Positions 1 through 9,751 are shown, counted from the first letter of the stretch. The stretch is 64,000 bases of DNA from Pantoea trifolii (GCF_024506435.1 NZ_JANIET010000001.1:3596001-3660000); one strand, 5' to 3'. The notes: generated from the sequence alone by a model not told the origin. Made by a program: numbers and translations.

Positions 1-230
1 CCAAAGTGAATGCCGATCAAACCAAACAGGCGGCGCCAGAACATCACGACCACAGCGAGGATGGAACCGAGTTGAATCACAACTTCGAAGGTTTCAGCGG
101 TCTGGCCTTCAAAACCCAACAGATGACCAACAATTATCATGTGGCCCGTGGAAGAGACCGGCAGGAATTCCGTGAGGCCTTCTACAACCCCCAGGATTGC
201 AGCTACCCAAAGCTGGTGAATGTCTGCCAT
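1..230 (-). CDS. uppP: Undecaprenyl-diphosphatase (N-terminal part, runs off the window)
   Basis: UppP/BacA is an inner-membrane phosphatase that recycles undecaprenyl diphosphate to the lipid carrier used in peptidoglycan and O-antigen synthesis. Only the first 76 residues are present. They begin [18 protein letters not shown] and contain the family's first signature, [13 protein letters not shown], followed by hydrophobic helices. The later P-G-x-S-R-S motif lies outside the window. The start ATG at 230 is preceded by an AGAGGAA ribosome binding site. It is downstream of folB on the same strand, with a terminator hairpin between them, so it probably has its own promoter or depends on read-through. 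Confidence 0.93.
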   Translation of the reverse strand, partial: MADIHQLWVAAILGVVEGLTEFLPVSSTGHMIIVGHLLGFEGQTAETFEVVIQLGSILAVVVMFWRRLFGLIGIHF

Positions 231-261
231 CAAAATATTTCCTCTATCCGTTTTAAACAGT

Positions 262-290
262 AAAAAGGCGGTCGCAAAGGGCTACCGCCT
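262..290 (-). terminator. Terminator hairpin after folB
   Basis: A perfect 7-bp stem (AGGCGGT/ACCGCCT, 266-272 with 284-290) is followed on the minus strand by a run of T residues (complement of 262-266). It sits between the folB stop and the uppP start. Confidence 0.75.
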
Positions 291-421
291 GAAATTATGC
301 CTACGTCACGCTGAAGGAAACCTTAAGAAATTCGGTAACTTCCTGCTCGTTAGCGCAACGGCCTCAAGTGAGACACACCATAATTTGGTTTGGTTTCATT
401 GTGATGGCAATCACGGAAGTT

Positions 422-781
422 TTATTTCGGAATAGTCCCGCGCTCAATACGCACGCCAACGCTGGCCGCCTGGGCTACAGCGCCCGGTTTGCCTACCTTT
501 ATACGTACTCCGGGGGTTTTGAAACGATTCATCAACAGATCGGCGATTTCTTCTGCCACCCTTTCAACCAGGGCAAAACGCTGACCTTGTAGATGATTGA
601 GGATCACTTCGGTGACATCGGCGTAGCTCAGGCAATCGTTCACATCGTCGCTGGCCGCGGCCTGACGGTTGTCCCACGCCATTTCGACATCGAGCACCAG
701 CTTCTGCTGCATGCCCTGTTCCCAGTCGTAAACGCCAATAGTCGTGAACACGGTAAGCTGCTCGATAAATACGATATCCAT
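422..781 (-). CDS. folB: Dihydroneopterin aldolase
   Basis: FolB converts 7,8-dihydroneopterin to 6-hydroxymethyl-7,8-dihydropterin and glycolaldehyde in cytosolic folate synthesis, and also epimerises the substrate. The 119-residue product has normal family length. It begins MDIVFIEQLTVFTTIGVYDWE, with the conserved G-V-x-x-x-E segment that binds the pterin, and carries the conserved lysine loop VGKPGAV near the C-terminus. It is divergent from plsY with 107 bp between the starts, the arrangement found in E. coli (folB/ygiG next to plsY/ygiH). Identity is secure. Confidence 0.96.
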   Translation of the reverse strand: MDIVFIEQLTVFTTIGVYDWEQGMQQKLVLDVEMAWDNRQAAASDDVNDCLSYADVTEVILNHLQGQRFALVERVAEEIADLLMNRFKTPGVRIKVGKPGAVAQAASVGVRIERGTIPK

Positions 782-888
782 GATGTCAGTCTCTGTTTTT
801 GGCTAAGCCGGATACCACTTCCGGCGGATTATGCGTATTATCCACGCTTATCGAGAACAAAACGACCCAAAAGGAACGGTACGACGCT

Positions 889-1488
889 ATGAGTGCTATC
901 GCGCTTGGTATGATTATTTTCGCGTATCTTTGCGGCTCGATTTCCAGTGCGATACTGGTCTGTAAACTGGCTGGTTTACCCGATCCGCGCTCGCAAGGCT
1001 CAGGCAATCCTGGCGCGACCAACGTTTTACGCATTGGTGGCAAAGCCGCCGCTGCCGCAGTGCTGATTTTCGATGTGGCAAAAGGCATGCTGCCAGTGTG
1101 GATCGCTTATCTGCTGCACGTTGCCCCGCTCTATCTTGGCCTCACGGCGATTGCCGCCTGCATGGGCCACATCTATCCGGTGTTCTTTCGTTTTCGCGGC
1201 GGTAAAGGCGTGGCGACCGCCTTTGGTGCGATTGCGCCGATTGGTTGGGATTTGACTGGATTGATGACCGGCACCTGGCTGCTGACGGTGCTGCTGAGCG
1301 GCTATTCGTCACTCGGCGCGATTGTCAGCGCGCTGATTGCACCGTTTTACGTGTGGTGGTTCAAACCGCAATTCACTTTCCCCGTTTCGATGCTTTCGTG
1401 CCTGATTCTGTTACGACACCACGACAACATCCAGCGCCTGTGGCGCGGCCAGGAAAATAAGATCTGGAAGCGGAAGAAGAAGAAATAA
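889..1488 (+). CDS. plsY: Glycerol-3-phosphate acyltransferase PlsY
   Basis: PlsY transfers an acyl group from acyl-phosphate to sn-glycerol-3-phosphate at the inner membrane, making lysophosphatidic acid for phospholipid synthesis. The 199-residue product starts [20 protein letters not shown]. It carries the family motifs SGNPGATN (acyl-phosphate and G3P site) and [10 protein letters not shown], separated by hydrophobic helices as expected for a five-helix protein. The reading frame is open further upstream, but the ATG at 889 matches the E. coli protein start. The C-terminus ends in a lysine-rich tail (KRKKKK). A terminator follows directly. Confidence 0.96.
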   Translation: MSAIALGMIIFAYLCGSISSAILVCKLAGLPDPRSQGSGNPGATNVLRIGGKAAAAAVLIFDVAKGMLPVWIAYLLHVAPLYLGLTAIAACMGHIYPVFFRFRGGKGVATAFGAIAPIGWDLTGLMTGTWLLTVLLSGYSSLGAIVSALIAPFYVWWFKPQFTFPVSMLSCLILLRHHDNIQRLWRGQENKIWKRKKKK

Positions 1489-1516
1489 AAAAACCGGCGC
1501 GAGGCCGGTTTTTTCG
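1488..1516. terminator. Bidirectional terminator between plsY and tsaD
   Basis: An ACCGGC/GCCGGT hairpin (about 1493-1510) is flanked by A-runs on the left and T-runs on the right. It lies between the converging ends of plsY (1488) and tsaD (1519), so it can act for both. Confidence 0.85.
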
Positions 1517-1518
1517 TT

Positions 1519-2532
1519 TTAGATGGCGGGTAATTCTGCCAGCGGCCAACGTGGTCGCACACTCACGCCGAGTCCACCACGGGTGCCGCCTTTGAGACGC
1601 ACCATGCCAGCGTAAGCAATCATCGCGCCGTTATCAGTGCAAAACTCAGGGCGTGCATAAAACACTTCGCCGCCACGCTTTTGCATCATCTCAGCCATGC
1701 GCTCCCGCAGCGTGCGGTTCGCGCTGACGCCACCCGCAATCACCAAACGTTTAAAGCCGGTTTGCTCAAGCGCACGTTTGCACTTAATCATTAAGGTATC
1801 AACCACCGCGTCTTCAAACGCACGGGCAATATCCGCGCGGGCTTGCTCTTCGCCCTGATGCTCGCGAATGGTGTTCGCCGCAAAGGTTTTCAGGCCGGAG
1901 AAGCTAAAATCCAGCCCCGGACGATCGGTCATTGGCCGTGGGAAGCGGAAACGGTTTGGCGTGCCCTGCTGCGCCATGCGCGACAGCATCGGTCCGCCCG
2001 GATAATCCAGCCCCAGCAGCTTGGCAGTTTTATCAAACGCTTCGCCTGCTGCATCGTCAATCGATTCGCCCAGTAAGGTGTATTCACCAATTCCGGTCAC
2101 GCTGATCAATTGTGTATGCCCGCCGGAAACCAGCAGCGCAACAAACGGGAATTCCGGCGGATTCTCTTCCAGCATCGGCGCCAGAAGATGGCCTTCCATG
2201 TGATGTACCGGTACCGCCGGCACATTCCAGGCGAACGCCAGCGCACGACCAATGGTGGCGCCAACCAGCAACGCGCCGACCAATCCAGGCCCGGCGGTAT
2301 AGGCAACGCCATCAATCTGTTGTGGCTCAAGGCCTGCTTCTTTCAATGCCGCCTGAATCAGCGGCACGGTTTTACGGACGTGGTCACGCGATGCCAGTTC
2401 CGGCACCACTCCGCCGTAATCGGCATGCAGTTTCACCTGGCTATATAGTTGATTTGCCAGCAGACCGGACGCATCGTCATAAATCGCGATGCCGGTTTCA
2501 TCGCAGGACGTTTCAATACCCAGAACTCGCAT
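1519..2532 (-). CDS. tsaD: tRNA N6-adenosine threonylcarbamoyltransferase
   Basis: TsaD, with TsaB and TsaE, transfers threonylcarbamoyl from TC-AMP to A37 of ANN-decoding tRNAs (t6A). The 337-residue product has the E. coli length and begins [19 protein letters not shown], the ASKHA nucleotide-binding start. The metal-binding motif HHMEGH and the glycine-rich [10 protein letters not shown] segment are present. An in-frame extension upstream of 2532 runs through the rpsU promoter region and lacks family similarity, so I place the start at 2532. It is divergent from rpsU. The neighbouring tRNA-Ile(CAU) is an ANN-decoding tRNA and so a likely substrate. Confidence 0.96.
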   Translation of the reverse strand: MRVLGIETSCDETGIAIYDDASGLLANQLYSQVKLHADYGGVVPELASRDHVRKTVPLIQAALKEAGLEPQQIDGVAYTAGPGLVGALLVGATIGRALAFAWNVPAVPVHHMEGHLLAPMLEENPPEFPFVALLVSGGHTQLISVTGIGEYTLLGESIDDAAGEAFDKTAKLLGLDYPGGPMLSRMAQQGTPNRFRFPRPMTDRPGLDFSFSGLKTFAANTIREHQGEEQARADIARAFEDAVVDTLMIKCKRALEQTGFKRLVIAGGVSANRTLRERMAEMMQKRGGEVFYARPEFCTDNGAMIAYAGMVRLKGGTRGGLGVSVRPRWPLAELPAI

Positions 2533-2599
2533 AGCTTTTATCACCCTCTTCGTGCGGCGCGCAGTGTAACACAGGCAATTCTCACGCCAGAGACTTTGC

Positions 2600-3029
<430 letters not shown>

Positions 3030-3035
3030 TTTCTT

Positions 3036-3053
3036 GCGGAAGCTTGCTTCCGC
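3036..3053 (+). terminator. rpsU-proximal palindromic hairpin (stability or processing element)
   Basis: A perfect 8-bp palindromic stem, GCGGAAGC / GCTTCCGC, starts seven bases after the rpsU stop. There is no T-run, so it more likely protects the rpsU 3' end or marks RNA processing than terminates alone. Confidence 0.5.
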
Positions 3054-3086
3054 CGCGTGATAAACGCAGACAGAGTCAAGTAAAAG

Positions 3087-3120
3087 GCCGTGCTTTCCGA
3101 AAGGAAGCGCGGCTTGTTGT
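3087..3120 (+). terminator. rpsU-dnaG attenuating terminator
   Basis: A GC-rich stem (GCCGTGCTTTCC, GAAA loop, GGAAGCGCGGC; one bulge and one G-U) is followed by TTGTTGT. It occupies the place of the E. coli rpsU-dnaG internal terminator that keeps primase levels low. Confidence 0.65.
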
Positions 3121-3147
3121 CGTTTATGAGCTGAAAAATCGGGGCTT

Positions 3148-4893
3148 ATGGCTGGACGAATTCCACGCATATTTATCAACGACTTACTTGCCCGCACGGA
3201 CATCGTGGATATTATCGATGCCCGCGTTAAGCTGAAAAAGCAGGGTAAGAACTATCACGCGTGCTGTCCTTTCCATAACGAGAAAACCCCCTCTTTCACC
3301 GTAAGCGGTGAGAAGCAGTTTTATTACTGCTTCGGCTGTGGCGCCAAAGGCAACGCCATCGACTTCCTGATGAATCACGATCGTCTGGAATTTGTTGAGA
3401 GCGTTGAGGAGCTGGCCACGCTTCATGGCTTAGAAGTGCCGTATGAAGCGGGCAATGGTCCTAGCCAGATGGAGCGCCATCAACGTCAAAGTCTTTATCA
3501 GTTGCTGGATGGCCTGAACGGCTTCTATCAACAGAGCCTGCGTAATCCACAAGCGCAATCTGCACAGAATTATCTCGCCACGCGTGGTCTTAGTCAGGAA
3601 GTGATCGATCACTTCGCTATCGGCTATGCGCCTGCCGGTTGGGATAATGCTCTGAAGCGCTTTGGGCAGCAGAAAGACGATCGCGAATCACTGATGGAAG
3701 CGGGCATGCTAGTCAGCAATGACTCAGGCCGCACCTACGATCGCTTCCGCGATCGCGTGATGTTCCCTATTCGCGATAAGCGTGGCCGCGTGATTGGTTT
3801 TGGTGGTCGCGTGCTGGGCAACGATACGCCGAAGTATCTGAACTCGCCTGAAACACCGATTTTCCATAAAGGCCGCCAGTTATACGGACTTTATGAAGCG
3901 CAGAAAAATCATCCGCAACCCACGCGTTTGCTGGTTGTCGAAGGTTATATGGACGTGGTGGCGCTGGCGCAATTTGGCATCGATTATGCCGTTGCATCGC
4001 TGGGCACCTCGACCACTGCTGAACACGTTCAGCTGCTTTACCGCTCAACGGATACCGTGATTTGCTGTTACGACGGCGACCGCGCCGGACGTGAAGCGGC
4101 ATGGCGTACGCTCGAAACCGCATTGCCTTACATGAATGATGGCCGTCAGCTACGCTTTATGTTTTTGCCCGATGGCGAGGATCCGGACACGCTGGTACGC
4201 AAAGAGGGCAAAGAAGCCTTTGAAGCGCGAATGGAGCAGGCTACACCGCTCTCCACGTTTCTTTTCGACAGCCTGATGCCGCAAGTGGATTTGAGTACAC
4301 GCGATGGCAAAACCAAGCTGGCGACACTGGCGTTACCGCTGATCAGTCAGATTCCCGGTGAAACGCTGCGCATTTATATGCGTCAAACGTTGGGTAATAA
4401 ACTCGGGATTCTTGACGATAACCAGTTAGACAAGCTGATGCCGAAGCTGGCGGAAAGCGGAGTGCTGCCAACTGCCCCGCCGTTGAAGCGCACCACCATG
4501 CGCGTATTGATCGCGTTATTAGTGCAGAATCCGCAATTTGCCTCCATCGTGCCTACACTGGATGGACTGGAGCAGTCAAAAATGGCGGGTTTACCGCTAT
4601 TTGTGGAGTTAGTCAGTCGTTGTACAGAGAATCCTGGCCTGACCACCGGACAGCTACTAGAGTTATATCGCGGAACAAATTTTAGCCAGCCCCTTGAAAC
4701 ATTGGCCACCTGGAACCACATGATAGTGGATGAAGAGGCGGAAGAAGTGTTCCAGGATTCACTGGCAAGTATTTACGATTCCGCGCTCGAACAGCGCCTT
4801 GAAGCGCTTATCGCTCGCGAGCGAACGGAAGGCTTAAGTGCCATTGAACGCCGCGAATTCTGGGCTCTAAGCCAGGCATTAGCAAAAAAATAA
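3148..4893 (+). CDS. dnaG: DNA primase
   Basis: DnaG makes RNA primers for Okazaki fragments and acts with DnaB helicase at the fork. The 581-residue product has the family order. An N-terminal zinc-binding domain (about 35-65) shows C-P-F-H and Y-C-F-G-C-G. The TOPRIM catalytic core (about 255-345) has VVEGYMDVVAL with its glutamate and DGDRAGREA with its acidic residues. The C-terminal third is the helicase-interaction domain. The start MAGRIPRIFINDLL is canonical. It lies between rpsU and rpoD in the macromolecular synthesis operon, behind an attenuating hairpin. Confidence 0.97.
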   Translation: MAGRIPRIFINDLLARTDIVDIIDARVKLKKQGKNYHACCPFHNEKTPSFTVSGEKQFYYCFGCGAKGNAIDFLMNHDRLEFVESVEELATLHGLEVPYEAGNGPSQMERHQRQSLYQLLDGLNGFYQQSLRNPQAQSAQNYLATRGLSQEVIDHFAIGYAPAGWDNALKRFGQQKDDRESLMEAGMLVSNDSGRTYDRFRDRVMFPIRDKRGRVIGFGGRVLGNDTPKYLNSPETPIFHKGRQLYGLYEAQKNHPQPTRLLVVEGYMDVVALAQFGIDYAVASLGTSTTAEHVQLLYRSTDTVICCYDGDRAGREAAWRTLETALPYMNDGRQLRFMFLPDGEDPDTLVRKEGKEAFEARMEQATPLSTFLFDSLMPQVDLSTRDGKTKLATLALPLISQIPGETLRIYMRQTLGNKLGILDDNQLDKLMPKLAESGVLPTAPPLKRTTMRVLIALLVQNPQFASIVPTLDGLEQSKMAGLPLFVELVSRCTENPGLTTGQLLELYRGTNFSQPLETLATWNHMIVDEEAEEVFQDSLASIYDSALEQRLEALIARERTEGLSAIERREFWALSQALAKK

Positions 4894-5180
4894 GATTTTA
4901 ACTGGGCCAGAACCGCAAGTAGGTTAAAAACGGCATTCTGGCTTAGTGATTTCCGGATTGATAGACGCGATAAGCGAAGCCGGAAACATCAACAAATTAG
5001 GGCTGTTGGCTTTGAAGCCAGGCCCGGAAAGAACACAAGCGGCTTAAGTGCCGATTATAGATGGGCTTCAGCCCTGGCCGCGATGTAGGCAGCGGCAAAA
5101 ACACAACGCCTTCACTGTTATTGTTGGCTTTCGCCGCCGACCGACACCAATCTAATTAACAGAAGTGTGGATACCGTCTT
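4894..5180 (+). other. dnaG-rpoD intercistronic leader
   Basis: This 287-bp stretch has no plausible gene. In E. coli the equivalent region contains an mRNA processing site and lies downstream of the heat-shock promoter inside dnaG. I see GC-rich short inverted repeats but no clear terminator. Confidence 0.4.
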
Positions 5181-7022
5181 ATGGAGCAAAACCCGCAGTC
5201 ACAGCTTAAGCTACTTGTCACCCGTGGTAAGGAGCAAGGCTATTTGACCTATGCTGAGGTCAATGACCATCTGCCGGAAGATATCGTCGACTCCGATCAG
5301 ATCGAAGACATCATCCAGATGATTAACGACATGGGTATTCAGGTTGTTGAAGAAGCGCCTGATGCTGATGATCTGATACTGAATGAAAACAGCTCCGATA
5401 CTGACGAAGATGCCGCAGAAGCCGCCGCTCAGGTTTTATCCAGTGTTGAATCTGAAATTGGCCGTACCACCGACCCGGTGCGCATGTACATGCGCGAAAT
5501 GGGTACCGTTGAACTGCTGACGCGCGAAGGCGAAATTGACATCGCTAAGCGCATCGAAGACGGTATCAACCAGGTCCAATGCTCTGTAGCCGAATATCCG
5601 GAAGCGATCACCTATCTGCTCGATCAGTACGATCGCGTAGAAGCGGGCGATGCTCGCCTGTCTGACTTGATCATCGGTTTCATCGATCCGAACGCAGAAG
5701 AAGATATCGCGCCGACCGCCACCAACGTCGGTTCTGAGTTATCGCAGGAAGACCGTGATGACGACGAAGAAGAAGATGAGGACGATGACGACAGCTCTGA
5801 TGACGATAACTCTATCGATCCAGAACTGGCTCGCGAGAAGTTTGGCGACCTGCGTACGCAGTACGAAACCACGCGCACCGTCATCAAAGCCAAAGGCCGC
5901 AGCCATGCTGACGCCGTAGCCGAAATCCAGAATCTCTCTGAAGTGTTCAAGCAGTTCCGCCTGGTACCGAAGCAGTTCGATTACCTGGTAAACAATATGC
6001 GTGAAATGATGGAGCGCGTGCGTACGCAAGAGCGCCTGATCATGAAACTGTGTATTGAACTGTGCAAAATGCCGAAGAAAAACTTCATCACGCTGTTTAC
6101 CGGCAACGAAACCAACCCAAGCTGGTTCAAAGCCGCGCTGGCCATGAACAAGCCGTGGTCTGAGAAGCTGCTGGAAGTTGAAGATGATGTGAATCGTTCG
6201 CTGTACAAACTGCAGCAGATCGAAGAAGAAACCGGCTTGACCATCGAGCAGGTGAAGGACATCAACCGCCGCATGTCTATCGGTGAAGCGAAAGCGCGTC
6301 GTGCGAAGAAAGAGATGGTTGAAGCAAACTTACGTTTGGTTATCTCTATCGCGAAGAAATACACCAACCGTGGTCTGCAGTTCCTCGATCTGATTCAGGA
6401 AGGCAACATCGGCCTGATGAAAGCCGTTGATAAGTTTGAATACCGTCGTGGTTATAAGTTCTCAACTTACGCCACATGGTGGATTCGTCAGGCTATCACC
6501 CGTTCTATCGCTGACCAGGCGCGCACCATCCGTATTCCGGTGCATATGATTGAGACCATCAACAAACTCAACCGTATTTCGCGTCAGATGCTGCAGGAAA
6601 TGGGCCGCGAACCGACGCCGGAAGAGCTGGCTGAACGTATGCTGATGCCTGAAGATAAGATCCGCAAAGTGCTGAAAATCGCTAAAGAGCCAATCTCTAT
6701 GGAGACGCCGATTGGTGATGATGAAGATTCGCATCTGGGCGATTTTATCGAAGACACCACGCTGGAACTGCCGCTGGATTCCGCTACCTCGGAAAGCCTG
6801 CGCTCAGCGACTCACGACGTGCTGGCTGGCCTGACCGCGCGTGAAGCGAAAGTGTTGCGTATGCGTTTCGGTATCGATATGAACACCGACCACACGCTGG
6901 AAGAGGTTGGCAAACAGTTTGACGTAACGCGTGAGCGTATTCGTCAGATTGAAGCCAAGGCGCTGCGTAAACTGCGTCACCCAAGCCGCTCAGAAGTACT
7001 GCGTAGCTTCCTCGACGATTAA
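5181..7022 (+). CDS. rpoD: RNA polymerase sigma-70 factor RpoD
   Basis: RpoD is the housekeeping sigma factor that directs RNA polymerase to -10/-35 promoters. The 613-residue product has E. coli length. Region 1.1 occupies about 1-80. The non-conserved region contains an acidic run at about 190-212, mostly Asp and Glu. Region 2 includes [15 protein letters not shown] for -10 recognition and melting. Region 4 carries the -35 helix-turn-helix, [20 protein letters not shown]. It is the third gene of the macromolecular synthesis operon and is followed by a strong terminator. Confidence 0.98.
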   Translation: MEQNPQSQLKLLVTRGKEQGYLTYAEVNDHLPEDIVDSDQIEDIIQMINDMGIQVVEEAPDADDLILNENSSDTDEDAAEAAAQVLSSVESEIGRTTDPVRMYMREMGTVELLTREGEIDIAKRIEDGINQVQCSVAEYPEAITYLLDQYDRVEAGDARLSDLIIGFIDPNAEEDIAPTATNVGSELSQEDRDDDEEEDEDDDDSSDDDNSIDPELAREKFGDLRTQYETTRTVIKAKGRSHADAVAEIQNLSEVFKQFRLVPKQFDYLVNNMREMMERVRTQERLIMKLCIELCKMPKKNFITLFTGNETNPSWFKAALAMNKPWSEKLLEVEDDVNRSLYKLQQIEEETGLTIEQVKDINRRMSIGEAKARRAKKEMVEANLRLVISIAKKYTNRGLQFLDLIQEGNIGLMKAVDKFEYRRGYKFSTYATWWIRQAITRSIADQARTIRIPVHMIETINKLNRISRQMLQEMGREPTPEELAERMLMPEDKIRKVLKIAKEPISMETPIGDDEDSHLGDFIEDTTLELPLDSATSESLRSATHDVLAGLTAREAKVLRMRFGIDMNTDHTLEEVGKQFDVTRERIRQIEAKALRKLRHPSRSEVLRSFLDD

Positions 7023-7036
7023 TCGTTGTCGAGACG

Positions 7037-7066
7037 AAAAAACCCCGGCTTGCCGGGGTTTTTTAT
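7037..7066 (+). terminator. Terminator of the rpsU-dnaG-rpoD operon
   Basis: A strong ACCCCGGC/GCCGGGGT hairpin is flanked by A5 and T6, 15 bp after the rpoD stop and just before the converging mug gene. It may serve both directions. Confidence 0.9.
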
Positions 7067-7082
7067 TGCCTGAAGCGTCGCT

Positions 7083-7601
7083 CTATCGCGCGTTACTTTG
7101 CAGCCAATCATGCAGTTGGCGATAGGATGCGGCCATCTCTTCTAGCGTCGCACGATTTAACCCACTCGGATTAGGCAGCACCCACAAACGCGTTTCACCC
7201 AGTGTTAGCGGCTGCTCGCCCCACTCAACTTTGCGCTGACGAAATGCTTTCTGGAAGGCATCTTTGCCCAACACCGCCAATGCACGCGGTTGATAGTGCA
7301 AAATCTTTTGCTGCAAGCGTGAGCCACCGTCGCGTAATTCATCGCCATCCAACTCGTTAGCCTGCACCGTCGGACGCTCCACCAGCATGGTAATACCACA
7401 TCCAGTTTCCAACAGCCGCTGCTCCTGCTCGGGCTTGAGTAACTCGCGCGTAAAGCCGGCCTGATATATCACTTTCCAAAAGCGATTGCCGGGATGCGCG
7501 AAGTGAAATCCAGTGTGCGCCGACGACTTGCCCGGATTGATGCCACAAAACAGCACCTGTAAATCAGGCGCAATGATGTCGCGGATATCGTGCTCGCTCA
7601 T
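7083..7601 (-). CDS. mug: G/U mismatch-specific DNA glycosylase
   Basis: Mug removes uracil and ethenocytosine from mismatches in double-stranded DNA, starting base-excision repair. The 172-residue product begins [18 protein letters not shown] and contains the catalytic GINPG segment and the C-terminal NPSG motif of the UDG fold. The ORF extends upstream, but the ATG at 7601 matches the family start. It overlaps the TetR-family gene stop by 4 bp (ATGA), so the two are probably cotranscribed here. mug next to rpoD is the ancestral enterobacterial position. Confidence 0.94.
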   Translation of the reverse strand: MSEHDIRDIIAPDLQVLFCGINPGKSSAHTGFHFAHPGNRFWKVIYQAGFTRELLKPEQEQRLLETGCGITMLVERPTVQANELDGDELRDGGSRLQQKILHYQPRALAVLGKDAFQKAFRQRKVEWGEQPLTLGETRLWVLPNPSGLNRATLEEMAASYRQLHDWLQSNAR

Positions 7602-8185
7602 ACAATCTCCAGTCCGGCGCGTTGTTTTACCGATCGACGACTGCTCGCCAGCATAGTGCGCGCTTCCTCGTCGTCCGGACAAGCACGTGCCATTGCCACC
7701 GCACCAACCATCTCAGCCAACATAGTGGTCGCCGCGTCATCCGCATGCGGATGATTAAGCTCATGTAGCGTCAACGCCAAACGCTGCCGCATCGCTTCAC
7801 GCTGCTGTGAAAACAACGTACGCGCCTCGACGGGTAAATGCGCCATCTCACTCACCAGCGCAGGCATCGGACAGCCTTCACCCGGCGTGTTGCAATGCTG
7901 CTCAGATAAATAGCTATCAATCAGCTGATTAAGTCGTTCAGCGGGATCGTTAATTGAGGTGATATCCGCAAAGCGGCGCGCCGAATCAGCAAACATCTCA
8001 GCGATCACCGCTTGCACCAGATCTTCGCGGGAGGCGAAATGGGCATAAAATCCGCCGTGCGTTAAACCCACGCGCTTCATCAGCGCCGCTACGCCAATGC
8101 TTTCAGTGCCGTTCTCGCGCATCACCACCGAGGCTTCATCCAGAATGCGCTGTCGTGTACGCGCCTTATGGCTCAGCTTTTCCAT
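7598..8185 (-). CDS. TetR/AcrR-family transcriptional repressor
   Basis: This 195-residue regulator has an N-terminal TetR helix-turn-helix (about 10-58: [17 protein letters not shown] ... [18 protein letters not shown]) and a ligand-binding helical C-terminal half. The [10 protein letters not shown] recognition helix is typical of the group paired with short-chain dehydrogenases. It is divergent from an SDR gene, with palindromic sites between them, so it probably represses that gene and itself. The inducer is unknown. It overlaps mug by 4 bp, which could couple the repair gene to this promoter. Confidence 0.88.
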   Translation of the reverse strand: MEKLSHKARTRQRILDEASVVMRENGTESIGVAALMKRVGLTHGGFYAHFASREDLVQAVIAEMFADSARRFADITSINDPAERLNQLIDSYLSEQHCNTPGEGCPMPALVSEMAHLPVEARTLFSQQREAMRQRLALTLHELNHPHADDAATTMLAEMVGAVAMARACPDDEEARTMLASSRRSVKQRAGLEIV

Positions 8186-8225
8186 CTACATTGACTCCGA
8201 CATCGTTGATGGCAATCAGTGTAAT

Positions 8226-8306
8226 TATTACAACCATCATATTCTAGCTTGACGACAAATATTATGATCGTCATATTAAATCTCGTAAATATGACAACCA
8301 TCATCT
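8226..8306. promoter_or_regulatory. Probable TetR operators in the divergent promoter
   Basis: Three related AT-rich elements are visible: a perfect palindrome TATGA-TCG-TCATA (8263-8275) and two imperfect copies sharing ACAACCATCAT, at about 8230-8240 and 8293-8303. They lie between the TetR gene and the dehydrogenase, as expected for an autoregulated divergent pair. Confidence 0.6.
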
Positions 8307-8318
8307 TAAGGAACACAC

Positions 8319-9101
8319 ATGTCACAACAACTGGCTTTAATCACCGGCGCATCAAGCGGAATTGGCGCGACCTATGCAAAACAGCTGGCAGCACGTGGCA
8401 CAAACCTGATTCTGGTGGCACGCGATGAAGCCAGGCTCAATCTGTTGGCGCAATCGCTGCGTGAAGCACATAGCGTTGAAGTCAGCGTGCTGGCTGCCGA
8501 CCTCACCAACCACGATGATTTGCTAAGAGTTGATCGCGAAATCCAGCAAAACAAAGCGATTACGCTGCTGGTAAACAATGCAGGTATGACAGTTGAAGGC
8601 GAATTCATTGACGGTGATATCGCGAAAATACAAACGATGCTGACGTTAAATATCCTTGCGCTGACTCAGCTGGCCCACAGTGCTGCACAGGCATTTCTTG
8701 CACGTCGCAATGGCACGATTGTGAATATTGCTTCGGTGCTAGCGCTGGTGAGCGAATCGGCCAATGGTGCCTACAACGCCAGTAAAGCGTATGTACTTTC
8801 CCTGACCCGTAATCTGCATCGTGAATTAGCCGAAAGCGGTGTGCGTATGCAGGCTGTGTTGCCAGGCTTAACGCGCACTGAAATCTTTGAGCGCGCAGGA
8901 AAATCCATTAACGATCTTCCCGCTGAGATGCTAATGGAAGTAGACGATTTAGTCTCGTCAGCGCTGCGTGGACTCGATGCCGGCGAGCTGGTGACAATCC
9001 CATCCGTGGAAGATGTGCAGCTTTGGCAGAACTACGAAGAGGCACGCATCGCCATATTGCCCTTCATCTCGCTTAACAAGCCTGCAACGCGCTATTTGTA
9101 G
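8319..9101 (+). CDS. Short-chain dehydrogenase/reductase (YdfG/DltE-like)
   Basis: This 260-residue cytosolic NAD(P)-dependent oxidoreductase has the classical SDR layout: TGASSGIG nucleotide-binding motif at about 9-16, NNAG at about 89-92, and the catalytic Ser and YNASK (Tyr-x-x-x-Lys) around residue 150. The substrate cannot be predicted. The TetR-type gene and operators immediately upstream suggest induction by a small molecule the enzyme may act on. The start ATG at 8319 follows AAGGAACAC. Confidence 0.87.
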   Translation: MSQQLALITGASSGIGATYAKQLAARGTNLILVARDEARLNLLAQSLREAHSVEVSVLAADLTNHDDLLRVDREIQQNKAITLLVNNAGMTVEGEFIDGDIAKIQTMLTLNILALTQLAHSAAQAFLARRNGTIVNIASVLALVSESANGAYNASKAYVLSLTRNLHRELAESGVRMQAVLPGLTRTEIFERAGKSINDLPAEMLMEVDDLVSSALRGLDAGELVTIPSVEDVQLWQNYEEARIAILPFISLNKPATRYL

Positions 9102-9250
9102 TATCGACAAACTTTCGAATGAGCCTGGTCTCAAAAAAACGCTGATGATTGGGCGCTTAATAAACGATAGTGCGTGGGATAGTAGAATTTTCTTTTTTAG
9201 ATCAAGGAGTCAGCTATTGCTGTAATTTTCACCATCCGAATGGTGAACTC

Positions 9251-9279
9251 TGGATCACCCTAACAAGATACTCTATAAT
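9251..9279 (+). promoter_or_regulatory. tRNA-Ile2 promoter
   Basis: A consensus TATAAT -10 at 9274-9279 lies 12 bp before the mature tRNA, with a weak -35 (TGGATC, 9251-9256) at 17-bp spacing. A GC-rich discriminator follows, as in stringently controlled stable-RNA promoters. An inverted repeat, TTCACCAT/ATGGTGAA, lies just upstream (about 9227-9246). Confidence 0.65.
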
Positions 9280-9291
9280 CCTCGCTCCGCT

Positions 9292-9367
9292 GGCCCCTTA
9301 GCTCAGTGGTTAGAGCAGGCGACTCATAATCGCTTGGTCGCTGGTTCAAACCCAGCAGGGGCCACCA
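9292..9367 (+). tRNA. ileX: tRNA-Ile (CAU anticodon, lysidine-modified) ileX
   Basis: A 76-nt tRNA with encoded CCA and a GGCCCCU/AGGGGCC acceptor stem. The anticodon loop is CUCAUAA with CAU at 9325-9327. The sequence is nearly identical to E. coli ileX/ileY, whose C34 is converted to lysidine by TilS so that it reads AUA. Its position next to mug is that of ileX. The 3' part (9323 onward) is the prophage integration core. Integration regenerates an intact tRNA. Confidence 0.95.
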
Positions 9368-9368
9368 A
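9323..9368 (+). repeat. attL core
   Basis: 46 bp identical to 41016-41061. It starts at the first base of the tRNA anticodon loop and ends one base after CCA. The base immediately upstream differs (A at attL, T at attR), which fixes the left boundary. Confidence 0.95.
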
Positions 9369-9393
9369 ATTTAGTGATGTAAATCATGTATTT

Positions 9394-9420
9394 AAGCCAC
9401 CTTTCTGGGTGGCTTTTTTG
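9394..9420 (+). terminator. Phage-carried terminator behind the tRNA
   Basis: An AAGCCACC/GGGTGGCTT hairpin followed by T6. It lies on the phage side of attL and copies the function of the host terminator now displaced to 41085-41113, so the reconstituted tRNA transcript still ends properly. Confidence 0.8.
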
Positions 9421-9434
9421 TTGCCAATTTCGTG

Positions 9435-9453
9435 AGTGTCGCAAAAGTGTCGC
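9435..9453 (+). repeat. Putative integrase arm-type site (attL side)
   Basis: A 19-bp sequence made of tandem AGTGTCGC units separated by AAA. It is identical to 40901-40919 near attR and in the same orientation, 66 bp inside the core. Two copies flanking the core in circular phage DNA are the expected layout for integrase arm-binding sites. Confidence 0.6.
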
Positions 9454-9506
9454 ACGATTTTTTTCAGTTGCAACAATCGCACCCATCCGTACTAAATTGC
9501 ATCCAT

Positions 9507-9528
9507 AAAAAAACCCGCTTTCGCGGGC
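9507..9528 (-). terminator. Terminator after ogr
   Basis: A CCCGC/GCGGG stem with a TTTC loop, followed on the minus strand by seven T residues. It lies directly after the ogr stop codon and ends leftward late transcription before attL. Confidence 0.85.
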
Positions 9529-9532
9529 ATCA

Positions 9533-9751
9533 TTAGTGGAATAAGTTCGGCTGATTTTCATGCTGACTATAGATCGGAACGCGGTTGATTTGTCCAGGCT
9601 CAACGATAATCCCTGCAATACTCTCGTGTGTCTTAAACGTACAACTGCAATTGATGTTTTGACACTGGTGATAACGCTCTTTGGTTTCTCTGGATATGTA
9701 GCGACTGCTTTTGGCGTGGGCGGCGGTCTGACATCTTGGGCAATGCATCAT
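9533..9751 (-). CDS. ogr: Late gene activator Ogr/Delta family
   Basis: Ogr-type proteins bind upstream of P2-family late promoters and recruit RNA polymerase through its alpha subunit. The 72-residue product has the diagnostic zinc motif C-x2-C-x22-C-x4-C, beginning CPRC near the N-terminus. Two ATGs sit in tandem (9751, 9748); AAGGAG lies 8 bp before the first. It lies between attL and gene D, its position in P2 and 186 (B in 186 nomenclature). Confidence 0.92.
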   Translation of the reverse strand: MMHCPRCQTAAHAKSSRYISRETKERYHQCQNINCSCTFKTHESIAGIIVEPGQINRVPIYSQHENQPNLFH

